A stretch of DNA of 64,000 nucleotides from Pseudonocardia alaniniphila (GCF_022524485.1 NZ_JAKXMK010000010.1:62001-126000); one strand, 5' to 3'; counted from the stretch's first letter, positions 1 through 8,912 are shown. Translations and numbers: made by a program. The notes: a model not told the origin generated them from the letters alone.

Positions 1-321
1 CTGCGGCGCCTCGGAGCCGAGGTGCATCCCGACCATGCCGCCCATCGACAGACCGCACCACGCCACCTGCTCGAGGCCCAGGTCGTCGAGCAGGGCGATC
101 ACGTCGCCTGCGAGGTCGGCGATCCGGTAGGGCCCGGGGGGCACCGGCGAGCCGCCGTGGCCCCGGTGGTCGATGCGGATCACGCGGAACCGCTCCGTCA
201 GCGGCCCGACCTGGGGACGCCACATCTCCAGTGTCGAGCCGAGCGACCCCGACAGCACGATGACCGGCGCGTCGCGCGGCCCTTCGTCGACGTGGTGCAG
301 CCGTACCGGACTCTCCGTCAT
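1..321 (-). CDS. pcaD: 3-oxoadipate enol-lactonase, N-terminal part (cut by window edge)
   Basis: Only the first 107 codons are inside the window; the gene runs off the left edge. The translation has the alpha/beta-hydrolase layout of PcaD: a VLSGSLGSTLEMW oxyanion-loop segment, then DHRGHGGS, and the nucleophile elbow CGLSMGGM (G-x-S-x-G). PcaD hydrolyses 3-oxoadipate enol-lactone to 3-oxoadipate in the beta-ketoadipate pathway for protocatechuate/catechol breakdown, in the cytoplasm. The ATG overlaps the stop codon of the upstream pcaJ (ATGA), so the three genes are one translationally coupled operon. The CoA-transferase neighbours act on this enzyme's product, which supports the call. The C-terminal catalytic Asp and His lie outside the window. 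In some actinobacteria pcaD is fused to pcaC; that cannot be judged here. Confidence 0.85.
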   Translation of the reverse strand, partial: MTESPVRLHHVDEGPRDAPVIVLSGSLGSTLEMWRPQVGPLTERFRVIRIDHRGHGGSPVPPGPYRIADLAGDVIALLDDLGLEQVAWCGLSMGGMVGMHLGSEAPQ

Positions 322-1118
322 GACTCTCCCGATCCCACCGTGCGCAACGAGCGCAACGTCTCCAATTCGGTGTCGCTGGGCGGCGCCGTGATCATCAGGT
401 CCGCCGAGACCTGTAGTGGCCAACCCGTCTCCGACCGCACCTGCTCGACGGTGATGCCGTGATGAAGCGCCGAGAGCACCAGCTCGGCTGTGTCCGGGTC
501 GGGTTCGAGGACGCCGAGGTCGGTGATCACCCGGACCGGCCCCGCTCCGCGCAGTCCCAGGATCTGGCGGTCGAGCGGGCCACTCCCGTGCCCCACGGAG
601 GTCACGAAGTCCACCTGCTCGACGAACGCGCGCAGGCGGTGGCGCATCACGACGATCACCTCGCGGCACGACGCCGCGATCTCGGGCGCGCCACCCGATC
701 CGGGCAGCCGCACGTCCGGCTCGTCGTACTCGCCGATCACCGTGGTGTTGATGTTGCCGAAGCGGTCGAGCTGGGCGCCGGAGAGGAACCCGACGTCGAT
801 CCGCCCGGGCTGCAGCCAGTAGTTGAAGATCTCGGGCACGCTGACGACGGACAGGGCCGACTCGGCGAGGATGCCGTCGCCGATCGAGAGCGGCAGCTCG
901 TCGGGCCGGGTGTCGAGGGTGCCCGACTCGTAGATCAGCACGAGGTTGGGTGCGTGCAGGCGGCGCGCCAGGTTGGCCGCCGTGGACGGCAGGCCGATCC
1001 CCACGAAGCACGCCTGTCCGTCTCGCAGGGACCGGGCGGCCGCGATGCTCATCATCTCGTCGGCAGACCACATGGCGGTGGCGTTCGGCTCCGTCATCCG
1101 GTCGGTCGTGCCGGTCAT
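318..1118 (-). CDS. pcaJ: 3-oxoadipate CoA-transferase, beta subunit
   Basis: 266-aa family I CoA-transferase beta subunit. A Y-E-S-G motif at residues 63-66 places Glu64 where the family keeps the catalytic glutamate that carries the CoA thioester. It is followed by GDGILAESALSVVSVPEIFN and a NINTTVIG segment typical of the glutaconate-CoA-transferase-like subgroup. With PcaI it would move CoA from succinyl-CoA to 3-oxoadipate. The start overlaps the pcaI stop (ATGA) and its stop overlaps the pcaD start (ATGA). A second Met at residue 8 is possible, but the coupling favours the first. The sequence subgroup is closer to GctB/IpdB-like proteins than to the classical ScoB type, so the substrate rests mainly on adjacency to pcaD. 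Confidence 0.75.
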   Translation of the reverse strand: MTGTTDRMTEPNATAMWSADEMMSIAAARSLRDGQACFVGIGLPSTAANLARRLHAPNLVLIYESGTLDTRPDELPLSIGDGILAESALSVVSVPEIFNYWLQPGRIDVGFLSGAQLDRFGNINTTVIGEYDEPDVRLPGSGGAPEIAASCREVIVVMRHRLRAFVEQVDFVTSVGHGSGPLDRQILGLRGAGPVRVITDLGVLEPDPDTAELVLSALHHGITVEQVRSETGWPLQVSADLMITAPPSDTELETLRSLRTVGSGES

Positions 1119-1921
1119 GCCGCCTCCTCGAGCGTGCGCAGCCAGCGGGTGAACGCCTCGCGATCGCGACTGATCGCGTCCCAGTTGCGGTAGGCGGCGT
1201 TGTCACGGTCGTAGTAGCCGTGCGCGTACGACGGCGCGGCGCCTCGGGGCGCCACCGCCACCGCATCGAGCACCCAGTTGGGGAGGATCACCGCCCCGGG
1301 AACCGGCGTCAGCTCGTCGACGATCTCCTCGACGGTGGCCAGGGAGCGCTTCGCGGCGAGCACCGCCTCCTTCTGCACCCCGGTGATGCCCCACAGCTGG
1401 ACGTTGCCTGCCTGGTCGGCGCGCTGGGCGTGCACCACCGTGACGTCCGGGTTGAGCGCGGCGACGGCGGCGAGACGCTCGCCCGTGAAGGGGCACTCGA
1501 CAGTGGAGATGGTGTCGGTGTGGGTGGGCAGGTCGGTGCCGGCGTAGCCACGCAGCACGGCGAACGGCAGACCCGATGCGCCGGCGACGTAGCGGTTGGC
1601 CATCCCGGCGTGGCTGTGCTCCTCGAGCTGAAGAGGCGCGGGCCAACCGGTGGCGAGGGCGTCGCGCATCCTGTGCAACGAGCCGACGCCGGGGTTGCCG
1701 CCCCAGGAGAACACGAGCTTGGCCGCGCAGCCTGCGCCGATGAGCTGGTCGTAGATCAGGTCCGGAGTCATCCGGACGAGCGTGAGGTCTCGGCGTCCTT
1801 GCCGGATGATCTCGTGTCCGGCGGCGAACGGGATGAGATGTGTGAAGCCCTCGAGCGCGACGGTGTCCCCGTCGTGCACAAGTTCGGACACAGCCTGCGG
1901 CAATGACACGATCTTGGCCAC
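1115..1921 (-). CDS. pcaI: 3-oxoadipate CoA-transferase, alpha subunit
   Basis: 268-aa CoA-transferase alpha subunit: N-terminal DGDTVALEGFTHLIPFAAGHE (CoA-binding Rossmann-like start), then FSWGGNPGVGSLHRMRDA and VVHAQRADQAGNVQLWG. It pairs with the downstream beta subunit through a 4-nt ATGA overlap. As for pcaJ, the subgroup resembles the glutaconate/IpdA-like branch, so the 3-oxoadipate substrate is inferred from the pcaD gene in the same operon. The gene is divergent from the BlaI-type regulator at 2068. The roughly 145-bp gap between them should hold the operon promoter, but I see no clear operator there. Confidence 0.75.
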   Translation of the reverse strand: MAKIVSLPQAVSELVHDGDTVALEGFTHLIPFAAGHEIIRQGRRDLTLVRMTPDLIYDQLIGAGCAAKLVFSWGGNPGVGSLHRMRDALATGWPAPLQLEEHSHAGMANRYVAGASGLPFAVLRGYAGTDLPTHTDTISTVECPFTGERLAAVAALNPDVTVVHAQRADQAGNVQLWGITGVQKEAVLAAKRSLATVEEIVDELTPVPGAVILPNWVLDAVAVAPRGAAPSYAHGYYDRDNAAYRNWDAISRDREAFTRWLRTLEEAA

Positions 1922-2067
1922 GGGGAAACGCTAGTGCGCACAGCCGGGCCCGGCAATCGAAGAGCGGGTGGCCGGCGTCCCCCCGTCGGGTGGCCGGGCG
2001 CGCGGCGTTCCGCCGGGGGCCGCAACGGGCTTCGGGACCCTTATGCTGCTGCTCGGGGGGAGGACAC

Positions 2068-2439
2068 GTGCGAGGTCTCGGTGAGCTCGAAGCTGCGGTC
2101 ATGGACGTCCTCTGGTCGTCGCCCGAATCGCACCGGGTACGTGACGTCCTCGAGGAGCTGGCCCCGCAGCGCAAGCTCGCCTACACCACCGTGATGACCG
2201 TGTTGGACAACCTGCACCGCAAGGGTTGGGTCCAGCGTGAGATGGACGGTCGCGCCTACCGCTACCGGCCCAGTGCCACCCGCGAGGAGGTCACCGCCCG
2301 CGCGCTGCGCGATCTGCTGGATGCCTCCAGTGACGTCGAGACGGTGTTGCTGCATTTCGCGCGTTCGGTATCCGAGAGGGAGTCCGCGGTCCTGCGCGAC
2401 GCGCTCGGCGAGGCGCCCGACGGCGCTGACGGGCGATGA
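2068..2439 (+). CDS. BlaI/MecI-family transcriptional repressor
   Basis: 123-aa winged-helix protein. Residues 1-70 match the BlaI/MecI/CopY DNA-binding domain: LGELEAAVMDVLW, LAYTTVMTVLDNLHRKGWVQRE and GRAYRYRPS. A leucine-rich dimerisation tail follows. Such repressors bind dyad operators and are usually inactivated by cleavage triggered by a membrane M56 peptidase. The start is a GTG preceded by a strong purine-rich ribosome site (ggggggagga, 2055-2064). A longer open frame extends upstream to 1903, but that part has no family similarity and runs into the pcaI promoter region. The stop overlaps the next gene, an M56 peptidase (ATGA), giving the classic regulator-sensor pair. Confidence 0.88.
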   Translation: MRGLGELEAAVMDVLWSSPESHRVRDVLEELAPQRKLAYTTVMTVLDNLHRKGWVQREMDGRAYRYRPSATREEVTARALRDLLDASSDVETVLLHFARSVSERESAVLRDALGEAPDGADGR

Positions 2440-3398
2440 CGATAGCCCTCGCGCTGCTGCTCGGTTCCGCGATCGTCGCACTGACCGCACCGGTGCTGCT
2501 GCGTCATCTCGGTGCCAGAGCGGTTGACCCGGTTGCCCTCATCGTCTGCTGGGTGCTCGCGGTGCTCGGCGTGTCGATCACCGTGTGCGTCGGCCTGGCG
2601 ATCATGGCGATGCCGGGGTACGCGGCCGACACCCCGTTCGTGTACCTCGTGGGGCGGCGCTGGTGGTCGGCCGTGCAGGACGCCCCCCACTTCGCTGCCT
2701 ACAACGCCGCGGCGTGGGCCGCCGTCGTGGTTCTGGCTGCCGCCGGGCTGCGGCTCACCTGGGTGGCGGTCCGGCACGGCCGGGCACGGCGCGCCCTGGT
2801 GCGCGACCGGCTCGACGTGCTGCGCATGGTCGGCACCACCGTTCCCTGTCGCGAGGGTGGTCCGCCGACGCTGTGGGTGCGTTCGGAGCGTGGGCTCGCA
2901 TTCAGCCTGGCCGGCAGGCCGGGCACGATCGTGGTCACCGACGGGTTGCGCAGGCAGCTCTCGCCCGACGGCATCGCTGCCGTCCTCGCCCATGAACGGG
3001 CCCACCTCCGCGGGCGGCACCACATGATCACCGCGTGGGCCGAGGTGGTCTCCGTCGCGTTCCCGTTCGTCGTACTGTTCCAGGCCGCCTCGCCGGCACT
3101 CCGCGAGCAGGTCGAGATCGCTGCCGACATCGCTGCCGCACGCTCCTCGGGACGTGAGGCGCTGCGCGCCGCGCTGCTGGACGTCACCGGTTCCGGGGCG
3201 CCGGAGGTCGCGCTCGCGATGGCCCGCGACGCGGTCGCCCTCCGGCTGCGCTACCTGGCCGTCGTCGCCGAACCGCCGTCCCTCCTCGGCACGCTCTCGC
3301 GCTGCGGGACGCTCGGCGTGCTGTTCGCCGTCACTCCGCTGCTGGCAGCCGCGGTGCTGCTGCGGGTTACGTCCGCCCTGGCCACCGCATTGCCGTGA
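2436..3398 (+). CDS. M56-family membrane metallopeptidase (BlaR1-like)
   Basis: 320-aa integral membrane protein. Hydrophobic segments lie near residues 3-22, 33-58, 90-112, 203-218 and 288-312. A zinc-protease motif H-E-R-A-H at 186-190 follows the typical VVTDGLRRQLSP segment of M56/M48 enzymes. It lacks the large extracellular penicillin-binding sensor domain of true BlaR1, as is usual for actinobacterial versions. By analogy it cleaves or destabilises the co-encoded BlaI repressor after a membrane or cell-wall signal. Its ATG overlaps the repressor stop by 4 nt. No beta-lactamase gene is adjacent, so the regulated target is unknown. Confidence 0.85.
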   Translation: MTIALALLLGSAIVALTAPVLLRHLGARAVDPVALIVCWVLAVLGVSITVCVGLAIMAMPGYAADTPFVYLVGRRWWSAVQDAPHFAAYNAAAWAAVVVLAAAGLRLTWVAVRHGRARRALVRDRLDVLRMVGTTVPCREGGPPTLWVRSERGLAFSLAGRPGTIVVTDGLRRQLSPDGIAAVLAHERAHLRGRHHMITAWAEVVSVAFPFVVLFQAASPALREQVEIAADIAAARSSGREALRAALLDVTGSGAPEVALAMARDAVALRLRYLAVVAEPPSLLGTLSRCGTLGVLFAVTPLLAAAVLLRVTSALATALP

Positions 3399-3472
3399 GA
3401 TCCCGGTGACATCGGGCGAGGCGCCGGTCACGAACTGCGGCGCCCGGTTCGTCACGGTGCAATCGTGACGGC

Positions 3473-4336
3473 GTGGTTACTCTTCATGACATCGGTCCCG
3501 AGATCAGTACGCGCTTCATGCTGCCGACCGGGCCGGTGGAGCGCCTCGGCTACGGCACCATGAGCCTCACCGGCCCCGGTGTCTGGGGGCCTCCGGCCGA
3601 CCCGGACGCCGCCATCGCCGTGCTCCGCAGAGCGGCCGAGCTCGGCGTCGATTTCTTCGACTCCGCCGACTCCTACGGCCCCGAGGTCACCGATGACCTC
3701 CTGCGCCGTGCGCTGCATCCCTACGAGGGCATCACGGTCGCCACGAAGGCCGGCTTCCTGCGGACCGGCCCGAGCAAGTGGCACCCTTGCGGCCGCCCGG
3801 AGTACCTGCGCCAGCAGTGCGAACTGAGTCTGCGCAGGCTCGGCGTCGAGCGGATCGACCTCTTCCAGCTGCACCGGATCGACCCGTGGGTGCCCGCCGA
3901 TGAGCAGTTCGGCGTGCTCGCCGACCTGCAGGCGGAGGGCAAGATCGCCGCGGTGGGGCTGTCCGCGGTCGACGTCGACCAGATCGAACGCGCCACCGCC
4001 GTGGTGGATGTGGCGACCGTGCAGAACCACTACAACCTGCTCGACCGCTCGAGCGACGCCGTTCTGCGGTACTGCACCGAGCTCGGCATCGGCTTCATCC
4101 CGTACGGCCCGATCAGCAAGGGCGAACTGGCCGCGCCCGACAGCCCGGTCACCGAGATCGCCCGCCGCCTCGGCGCCACCGCGTCGCAGGTGTCGCTGGC
4201 GTGGCTGCTGCAGCGCTCGTCGGTGATGCTCCCGATCCCCGGCACGAGCAGCGCGGCGCACCTGGAGGAGAACATCGGGGCGCGAAGCCTGCAGCTCGAC
4301 CAGGAGTCGGTCCAGAAGCTGGACGACGCCGCCTGA
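3473..4336 (+). CDS. Aldo/keto reductase
   Basis: 287-aa NADPH-dependent aldo/keto reductase with a (beta/alpha)8 barrel. The catalytic tetrad can be placed at Asp63 (DSADSYG), Tyr68, Lys92 (VATKAG) and His134 (LFQLHR). The C-terminal part has the cofactor-binding IPGTSSAAHLEENI pattern. Such enzymes reduce aldehydes or ketones; the substrate cannot be told. The start is taken as GTG at 3473. An in-frame ATG at 3518 would still keep the whole barrel and is a real alternative. It stands alone, 74 nt after the M56 gene, and converges on the SDR gene at 4526 across a repeat-containing gap. Confidence 0.85.
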   Translation: MVTLHDIGPEISTRFMLPTGPVERLGYGTMSLTGPGVWGPPADPDAAIAVLRRAAELGVDFFDSADSYGPEVTDDLLRRALHPYEGITVATKAGFLRTGPSKWHPCGRPEYLRQQCELSLRRLGVERIDLFQLHRIDPWVPADEQFGVLADLQAEGKIAAVGLSAVDVDQIERATAVVDVATVQNHYNLLDRSSDAVLRYCTELGIGFIPYGPISKGELAAPDSPVTEIARRLGATASQVSLAWLLQRSSVMLPIPGTSSAAHLEENIGARSLQLDQESVQKLDDAA

Positions 4337-4347
4337 CACCCGACCCC

Positions 4348-4480
4348 CCGAGTCGCCCGGAACCTCCGCGCGAGTTGCCCAGCGTTGTGCCCGGGTCCTT
4401 CCGACAGGACCCCCGCGAGTCGCTCGAAAACCGGCCGCGAGTCGCTCGAAAACCGCCGGTGAGCCGCCCGAAAGCGGGAC
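4348..4480. repeat. Degenerate 22-bp-period tandem array in a convergent gap
   Basis: Three successive units start at exactly 22-nt spacing (4415, 4437, 4459). The first two share the 19-mer gcgagtcgctcgaaaaccg and the third is diverged (gtgagccgcccgaaagcgg). Two more degenerate units start at 4348 and 4370, again 22 nt apart. The stretch between (about 4392) fits the period with a 1-nt slip. The array fills most of the 189-bp gap between the convergent genes ending at 4336 and 4526. It is not an obvious hairpin terminator and encodes no plausible peptide. Confidence 0.75.
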
Positions 4481-4525
4481 GAGCCCTAGGCCTGATCCGG
4501 CCTCATGTGCGTGCCGATCGATCCG

Positions 4526-6022
4526 CTACGCGATGTCGGCCGCCTCGTCGTGCCTGCGTTGCCGCCCGAGGCGCTCGGCGGTGCGGGTGATGTTGCGGAC
4601 CATGCCGCCGAACACGATGCCGTGGAACGGCGCCACCGACCACCAGTAGAGGTGACCGGTCAACCCACGCGGGATGAACACCGCCCGCTGCTCGTAGGAG
4701 GAGCCGCCCGGCACCGGACACACGACCATCTCGAGCCACGCGCGGCCCGGCACCTTCATCTCGGCACGCAGCCGCAGCATCCGGCCGTCGGCGCCGTCGC
4801 GGAGCTGCTCGACCCGCCACCAGTCCAGGGCGTCGCCGGTCTGCAGACGGTCGGGATCACGCCTGCCGCGGCGGAGCCCGACGCCGCCGACGATGCGGTC
4901 CATCCACCCCCGCACGGCCCAGGCCAGCGGGAACGAGTACCAGCCACGCTCACCGCCGATACCGGTGACCACCTCCCACAGTGCGTCGGGATCGGCGGTG
5001 CCGGTGTGCTCGCGCTCGTCGAGATAGACGGTGCCGCCGGACCACCGAGGATCGGTCGGCAGCGGGTCCGACGGGATGTCGGCCACCGCCGCACCAGACC
5101 ACCTGGTCTCGACGTCTCCACCGGAGATCTTCGCCAGTGCCAGCTGGACGGCCCGGTCGTAGCCGGTGCGGCCCTCCGGCGGGTCGGGCACGTACTCGCG
5201 GATGTCCTGCTCGGAGCACACCACCTCGTGCACGAGCGACTCGATGAGCGGCCCCGCGATGCTCTTCGGCACCGGTGTCACGACGTTCACCCAGTGCGCC
5301 GAGAGGTGTGGCGTCAGCACCGGCACGGGGACGATGCGCCGCGACGGCAGGCCGGCCACCGCGGCGTAGCGCTGCATCATGTCGAGGTAGGTGAGCACCT
5401 CCGGGCCGCCGATGTCGAAGGTCCGGTTGACCTCCGGCGGGAGCGTGGCCGCTCCGATGAGGTAGCGCAGCACGTCCCGCACCGCGACGGGCTGGATCCG
5501 GTTGTGCACCCAGCGCGGCGTCACCATCACCGGCAGGCGCTCGGTCAGGTAGCGCAGCATCTCGAAGCTCGCAGAACCCGATCCGAGGATCACCGCAGCC
5601 TGCAGCACCGCGGTCGGTAGGCCGCTGCGCAGGAGGATCTCGCCCACCTCGGCGCGCGACGCGAGGTGCTCGGACAGCGGGCCGTCGGGATGCAGCCCGC
5701 CGAGGTAGACGATCCGGCGTACGCCCGCGTCTCTCGCGGCCTGTGCGGTGATGAGAGCGGCGCGGCGGTCGGTGGCGGCGAACTCTCGGTCCGAGAGCGA
5801 GTGCACCAGGTAGTAGAGGACGTCCACCCCCTCGCACGCTGCGCGGATGCTCACGGGATCCAGTAGGTCCCCGCTCACGATCTCGGCGCGCTGTGCCCAC
5901 GGCACGTCCCGCAGCTTCTCCGGATCGCGCACCAGGCACCGCACGGGGCCGGCATCGACCAACCGTGCGGCGAGCCGGCCGCCGATGTACCCGGTGGCCC
6001 CGGTGACGAGGTAGCGCATCAC
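4526..6022 (-). CDS. NAD(P)-binding SDR-family protein with C-terminal DUF2867 domain
   Basis: 498-aa two-domain protein. Residues 1 to about 300 form an atypical short-chain dehydrogenase fold with the nucleotide motif VTGATGYIGGRLA at the N-terminus and VDVLYYLVHSLSD downstream. The C-terminal ~180 residues (from ADIPSDPLPTDPRWSGGTVY) match the DUF2867/START-like extension that accompanies this SDR group in actinobacteria and ends with ERAVFIPRGLTGHLYWWSVAPFH. The reaction is unknown; relatives are annotated as NAD(P)H-binding or NmrA-like proteins. The protein opens Met-Met and either could start. It is a single gene, convergent with the reductase at 3473 and divergent from the gene at 6147. 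Confidence 0.8.
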   Translation of the reverse strand: MMRYLVTGATGYIGGRLAARLVDAGPVRCLVRDPEKLRDVPWAQRAEIVSGDLLDPVSIRAACEGVDVLYYLVHSLSDREFAATDRRAALITAQAARDAGVRRIVYLGGLHPDGPLSEHLASRAEVGEILLRSGLPTAVLQAAVILGSGSASFEMLRYLTERLPVMVTPRWVHNRIQPVAVRDVLRYLIGAATLPPEVNRTFDIGGPEVLTYLDMMQRYAAVAGLPSRRIVPVPVLTPHLSAHWVNVVTPVPKSIAGPLIESLVHEVVCSEQDIREYVPDPPEGRTGYDRAVQLALAKISGGDVETRWSGAAVADIPSDPLPTDPRWSGGTVYLDEREHTGTADPDALWEVVTGIGGERGWYSFPLAWAVRGWMDRIVGGVGLRRGRRDPDRLQTGDALDWWRVEQLRDGADGRMLRLRAEMKVPGRAWLEMVVCPVPGGSSYEQRAVFIPRGLTGHLYWWSVAPFHGIVFGGMVRNITRTAERLGRQRRHDEAADIA

Positions 6023-6146
6023 CCGATGCTCCCGGCCCTCCCCGAGTCCCGCGACTCGACCAGTCGCCGTTTCTGGTCCTCCCGCTCGTTCACTCCATCG
6101 TGATAGACATCCCCGCGAATCCGACGATCATGGGGAGGCCGCCGCG

Positions 6147-8303
6147 GTGGTAGAGGATGCGGCGGCCTTGCTCGTCGATGCGCTGGCAGCCGGACGTGAG
6201 CTCGACCTCGCCGGAGCGGCCCTGCCGGCAACGACCCTGGCGGCCGTGCTCACGGACACGCCACCACCGGGAGCCCCGGCGTTGCGGCTGCGGCGGGCCA
6301 ACATCACCGGCCTCCTGCGGCTCACCGGCGCCGAGGTCACGATGCCCGTCGAGCTGCGTGGGTGCGTGTTCGCCCAGACCCCCGACCTTCGGATGGCGCA
6401 CTTCGCCGGCCTCGCGCTGACGGGGTGCCGGCTTCCCGGGCTCCGGGCGGGCAACGTGCGAGTGGCCGCCGACCTGCTGCTCGACGACGGGTTCACCGCG
6501 GCCGCACCGGTGCATCTCACCGACGCACAGATCGGCGGGTCGCTCCGGTTGTCGGCAGGCCGGCTGCGAGGCGCCGGAGGCCGTGCGCTGATCGCCGACC
6601 GGATCGTGGTCGAGGGCACCTTCTACGCGCGGCGGCTGCGCAGCAGCGGCGAGCTTCGGCTGCCCGGAGCAAGGATCACCGGCAACCTCGACTTCGGCGG
6701 CGCCGACCTCAGCAGCCCCACCGGCGACGCGTTGGACGCCACCGGCATCACGGTGGGCGGAAGTCTCCTCGCCGGTCGTCACAACGCCGGGCCGGATGTG
6801 GCGTTCTGCACGTCGGGCAGGGTCCTGCTGCCGGGGTCACGGGTGGGCGGTGACCTGGTGTTGTCCGGCGCGCGGATCGAGCGGAGCGCCGCCGCCGCGG
6901 CCGCCGATCTGGAGCCGGCGCCGGGGGAGAGCCGGATGCCGGTCGTCCCCGGCGGAATCGTCGACGGCGCGGCCTGCCTGGTGGCCGACCGCATCCGGGT
7001 GGAGGGGAACCTCGAGCTCGACGACGGGAGCCGCACCGACGGCACGGTGCGGCTGCCCAACGCCGTCGTCGGGGGATACCTGCGGCTCTCGGGTGCGCGG
7101 CTGTCCGGGCCGGCGGGCGCGTCGGAGTTCGGGATCGCGTTGCTGGGCGACGGGATGGACGTCGGCGGTGACCTCGAGGGACGCGACAACGGACGCGGTG
7201 CACTCATCTGCGCCGGGCAGCTGCGCCTGGTGGACGCCCATGTGCGGGGAAGCGCGAGCCTGTCCGGGATCGAGCTGGCCGCACCGGGCGGGTACGCGCT
7301 GCTCGCCGATCGACTGCGGATCGGCGGCGAGCTCTACATGCGCCGGCTGCACTGCGCGGGCACCGTCCGGCTGCAGAACGCCGAGATCGGAGCCACGCTC
7401 GACTGCACGGCAGCGCGGCTCGAGAAGCCCCGGCTGCGGCCCGACGGCACCGCACGTCCGTCCCTCGACGCCCGTGCCGCGACCGTCGGCAAGGACATGG
7501 TCTGTTCCGAGGGATTCCTGGCCGAGGGTGGCGTTCGGCTGCGGGGCACGGAAGTGGGCAAGTCGGTGCAGTTCGTCGGCGCCACCTTGGGCACTCTGCC
7601 GTCCACCGTCATTCCCTACGCCCTCAACGCCTACGGGCTGGTGACCGGCGAGCTCATCGTCCGGCCGGCTGCGGCGCCCAGCGGAAGAGTGCGCCTGACC
7701 CAGGCTCAGGTCGGCAGCTTCGCCGATTCCGCTCCGTTATGGGCGGCCGCTGGTGGTATCGATCTGGACGACTTCGATTACCAGAAAATGAATGACACAC
7801 GTGTGATTGACATCCGTATGCGGCTACGCTGGCTCAAACAGGTGATTCCCGATTACGCTCCGGGACCGTACGAGCAGTTGGCGGCCGCGTACCGCCGCGC
7901 AGGCGAGGAGCAGCTCTCTGTGCGGGTGCTCGTGGAAGGGCAGACCCGACGTTCCGCGGAGTTAGGCCTCGCCGCGCGCATCTGGTACGCACTCCTGCGA
8001 TGGACGGTCGGATTCGGCTATCAGCCCTGGTTAGCGGTCTGGTGGCTCGTCCTGTTCGCCGTTCTCGGCGGCACGTGGTTCGCGATGTACCCGCCGCCGC
8101 CGGTCGACGACGGACAAAACCCCGTTTTCAATCCCTGGCTCTTCGCCGCCGACACGCTCCTCCCTGTCGTGAACCTCGGACAGGACGGGTACTGGCGGTT
8201 GGACGGCGCATCCCAGTGGATAGCGAGTTCATTGGTGGCCGCGGGGTGGATCCTCGCCACAACGGCTGCAGCGGGCGCAGCACGAATACTCAAGCGAGTG
8301 TGA
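6147..8303 (+). CDS. Large beta-solenoid-like protein with C-terminal membrane anchor
   Basis: 718 aa. Residues about 10-580 are built from irregular repeats of the form L-x-x-A-x-I-x-G-x-L-x-L-x-G-A (for example ITGLLRLTGAEV, VGGYLRLSGARL, IGGELYMRRL). This looks like a right-handed beta-solenoid or bactofilin/pentapeptide-like stack. A charged linker of about 60 residues (MRLRWLKQVIPDYAPGPYEQ) leads to two membrane helices near 625-646 and 690-712. These are separated by a hydrophobic loop that could be re-entrant. Homologues in actinomycetes are loosely called membrane-associated oxidoreductases, but I see no redox motif. The GTG start has ggggagg 8 nt upstream (6132-6138). The function is unknown. 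Confidence 0.72.
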   Translation: MVEDAAALLVDALAAGRELDLAGAALPATTLAAVLTDTPPPGAPALRLRRANITGLLRLTGAEVTMPVELRGCVFAQTPDLRMAHFAGLALTGCRLPGLRAGNVRVAADLLLDDGFTAAAPVHLTDAQIGGSLRLSAGRLRGAGGRALIADRIVVEGTFYARRLRSSGELRLPGARITGNLDFGGADLSSPTGDALDATGITVGGSLLAGRHNAGPDVAFCTSGRVLLPGSRVGGDLVLSGARIERSAAAAAADLEPAPGESRMPVVPGGIVDGAACLVADRIRVEGNLELDDGSRTDGTVRLPNAVVGGYLRLSGARLSGPAGASEFGIALLGDGMDVGGDLEGRDNGRGALICAGQLRLVDAHVRGSASLSGIELAAPGGYALLADRLRIGGELYMRRLHCAGTVRLQNAEIGATLDCTAARLEKPRLRPDGTARPSLDARAATVGKDMVCSEGFLAEGGVRLRGTEVGKSVQFVGATLGTLPSTVIPYALNAYGLVTGELIVRPAAAPSGRVRLTQAQVGSFADSAPLWAAAGGIDLDDFDYQKMNDTRVIDIRMRLRWLKQVIPDYAPGPYEQLAAAYRRAGEEQLSVRVLVEGQTRRSAELGLAARIWYALLRWTVGFGYQPWLAVWWLVLFAVLGGTWFAMYPPPPVDDGQNPVFNPWLFAADTLLPVVNLGQDGYWRLDGASQWIASSLVAAGWILATTAAAGAARILKRV

Positions 8304-8468
8304 GTAGGGGCAAAGACCACCCGAACGAGCGGAACCGGGCCGCAGAGCTGTAACGGTCGCTCCCGACCCGTTTCCACGGCCGAGTGTCCCCGTTGTGGGT
8401 GTTAGTACGCCGAAAGCCGCAGCAAGGCCGCACCATGGTGGCGCACAGGATCATGACGGAGGTGACGC

Positions 8469-8828
8469 GTGTCCCCAGCGACCCGCTACTCGACGACCGA
8501 CGACGACTGGAGCCCGGCGACGGGTAGGCATGCCTTCGACGAGGACGCGGAGCTGACGCCGATCTTCCATGCGCTCACGCGTGGCGGCTGGCGAGCCCGC
8601 CAGCACGAGCCGGCCGCTCCGACCCCGCCACCCCGTGTCCCCGATCCTGTCGAAGCTTTCCGCCGGGATCCGTTGACCGCGCCGATCCCCGTCGTGAAGG
8701 ACGTCGCTCCCGCGATCCCGGCCTCGCGGGTCGGCCCGGGGGCACATTCGGTGCCGGCGGCGCGTCACGAACTGACCGACGAGGGTCGGCACCACCGCAG
8801 GCGCAAGGCGATCAGCTCGCACTGGTGA
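8469..8828 (+). CDS. Small disordered hypothetical protein
   Basis: 119-aa hydrophilic, proline-rich protein that I do not recognise. The start is GTG with an acggagg ribosome site at 8456-8462. Composition is low-complexity in the middle (PTPPPRVPDPVEAF), with a basic C-terminus (RHHRRRKAISSHW). There is no signal peptide or membrane helix. Codon third positions are GC-rich as in real neighbouring genes, which favours a true gene. It stands alone between the solenoid protein and a 338-bp gap. Confidence 0.5.
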   Translation: MSPATRYSTTDDDWSPATGRHAFDEDAELTPIFHALTRGGWRARQHEPAAPTPPPRVPDPVEAFRRDPLTAPIPVVKDVAPAIPASRVGPGAHSVPAARHELTDEGRHHRRRKAISSHW

Positions 8829-8912
8829 GATCTGTGCGCCTCAGGCGCATGGACCAGCGGCCGCTGGGGAGTGGCCGTGCACGACGGCAGTAACTGCACT
8901 ACTGCCTCTGAC

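Noticed and set aside
318..1921. Reading pcaI/pcaJ as IpdA/IpdB (steroid ring C/D degradation)
   Set aside because: The CoA-transferase subgroup is similar, but translational coupling to a clear PcaD and absence of any steroid gene favour 3-oxoadipate CoA-transferase.
2262..3455. 397-aa minus-strand frame opposite the M56 peptidase
   Set aside because: Antisense shadow; the BlaI/M56 overlap and HERAH motif on the + strand settle the coding strand.
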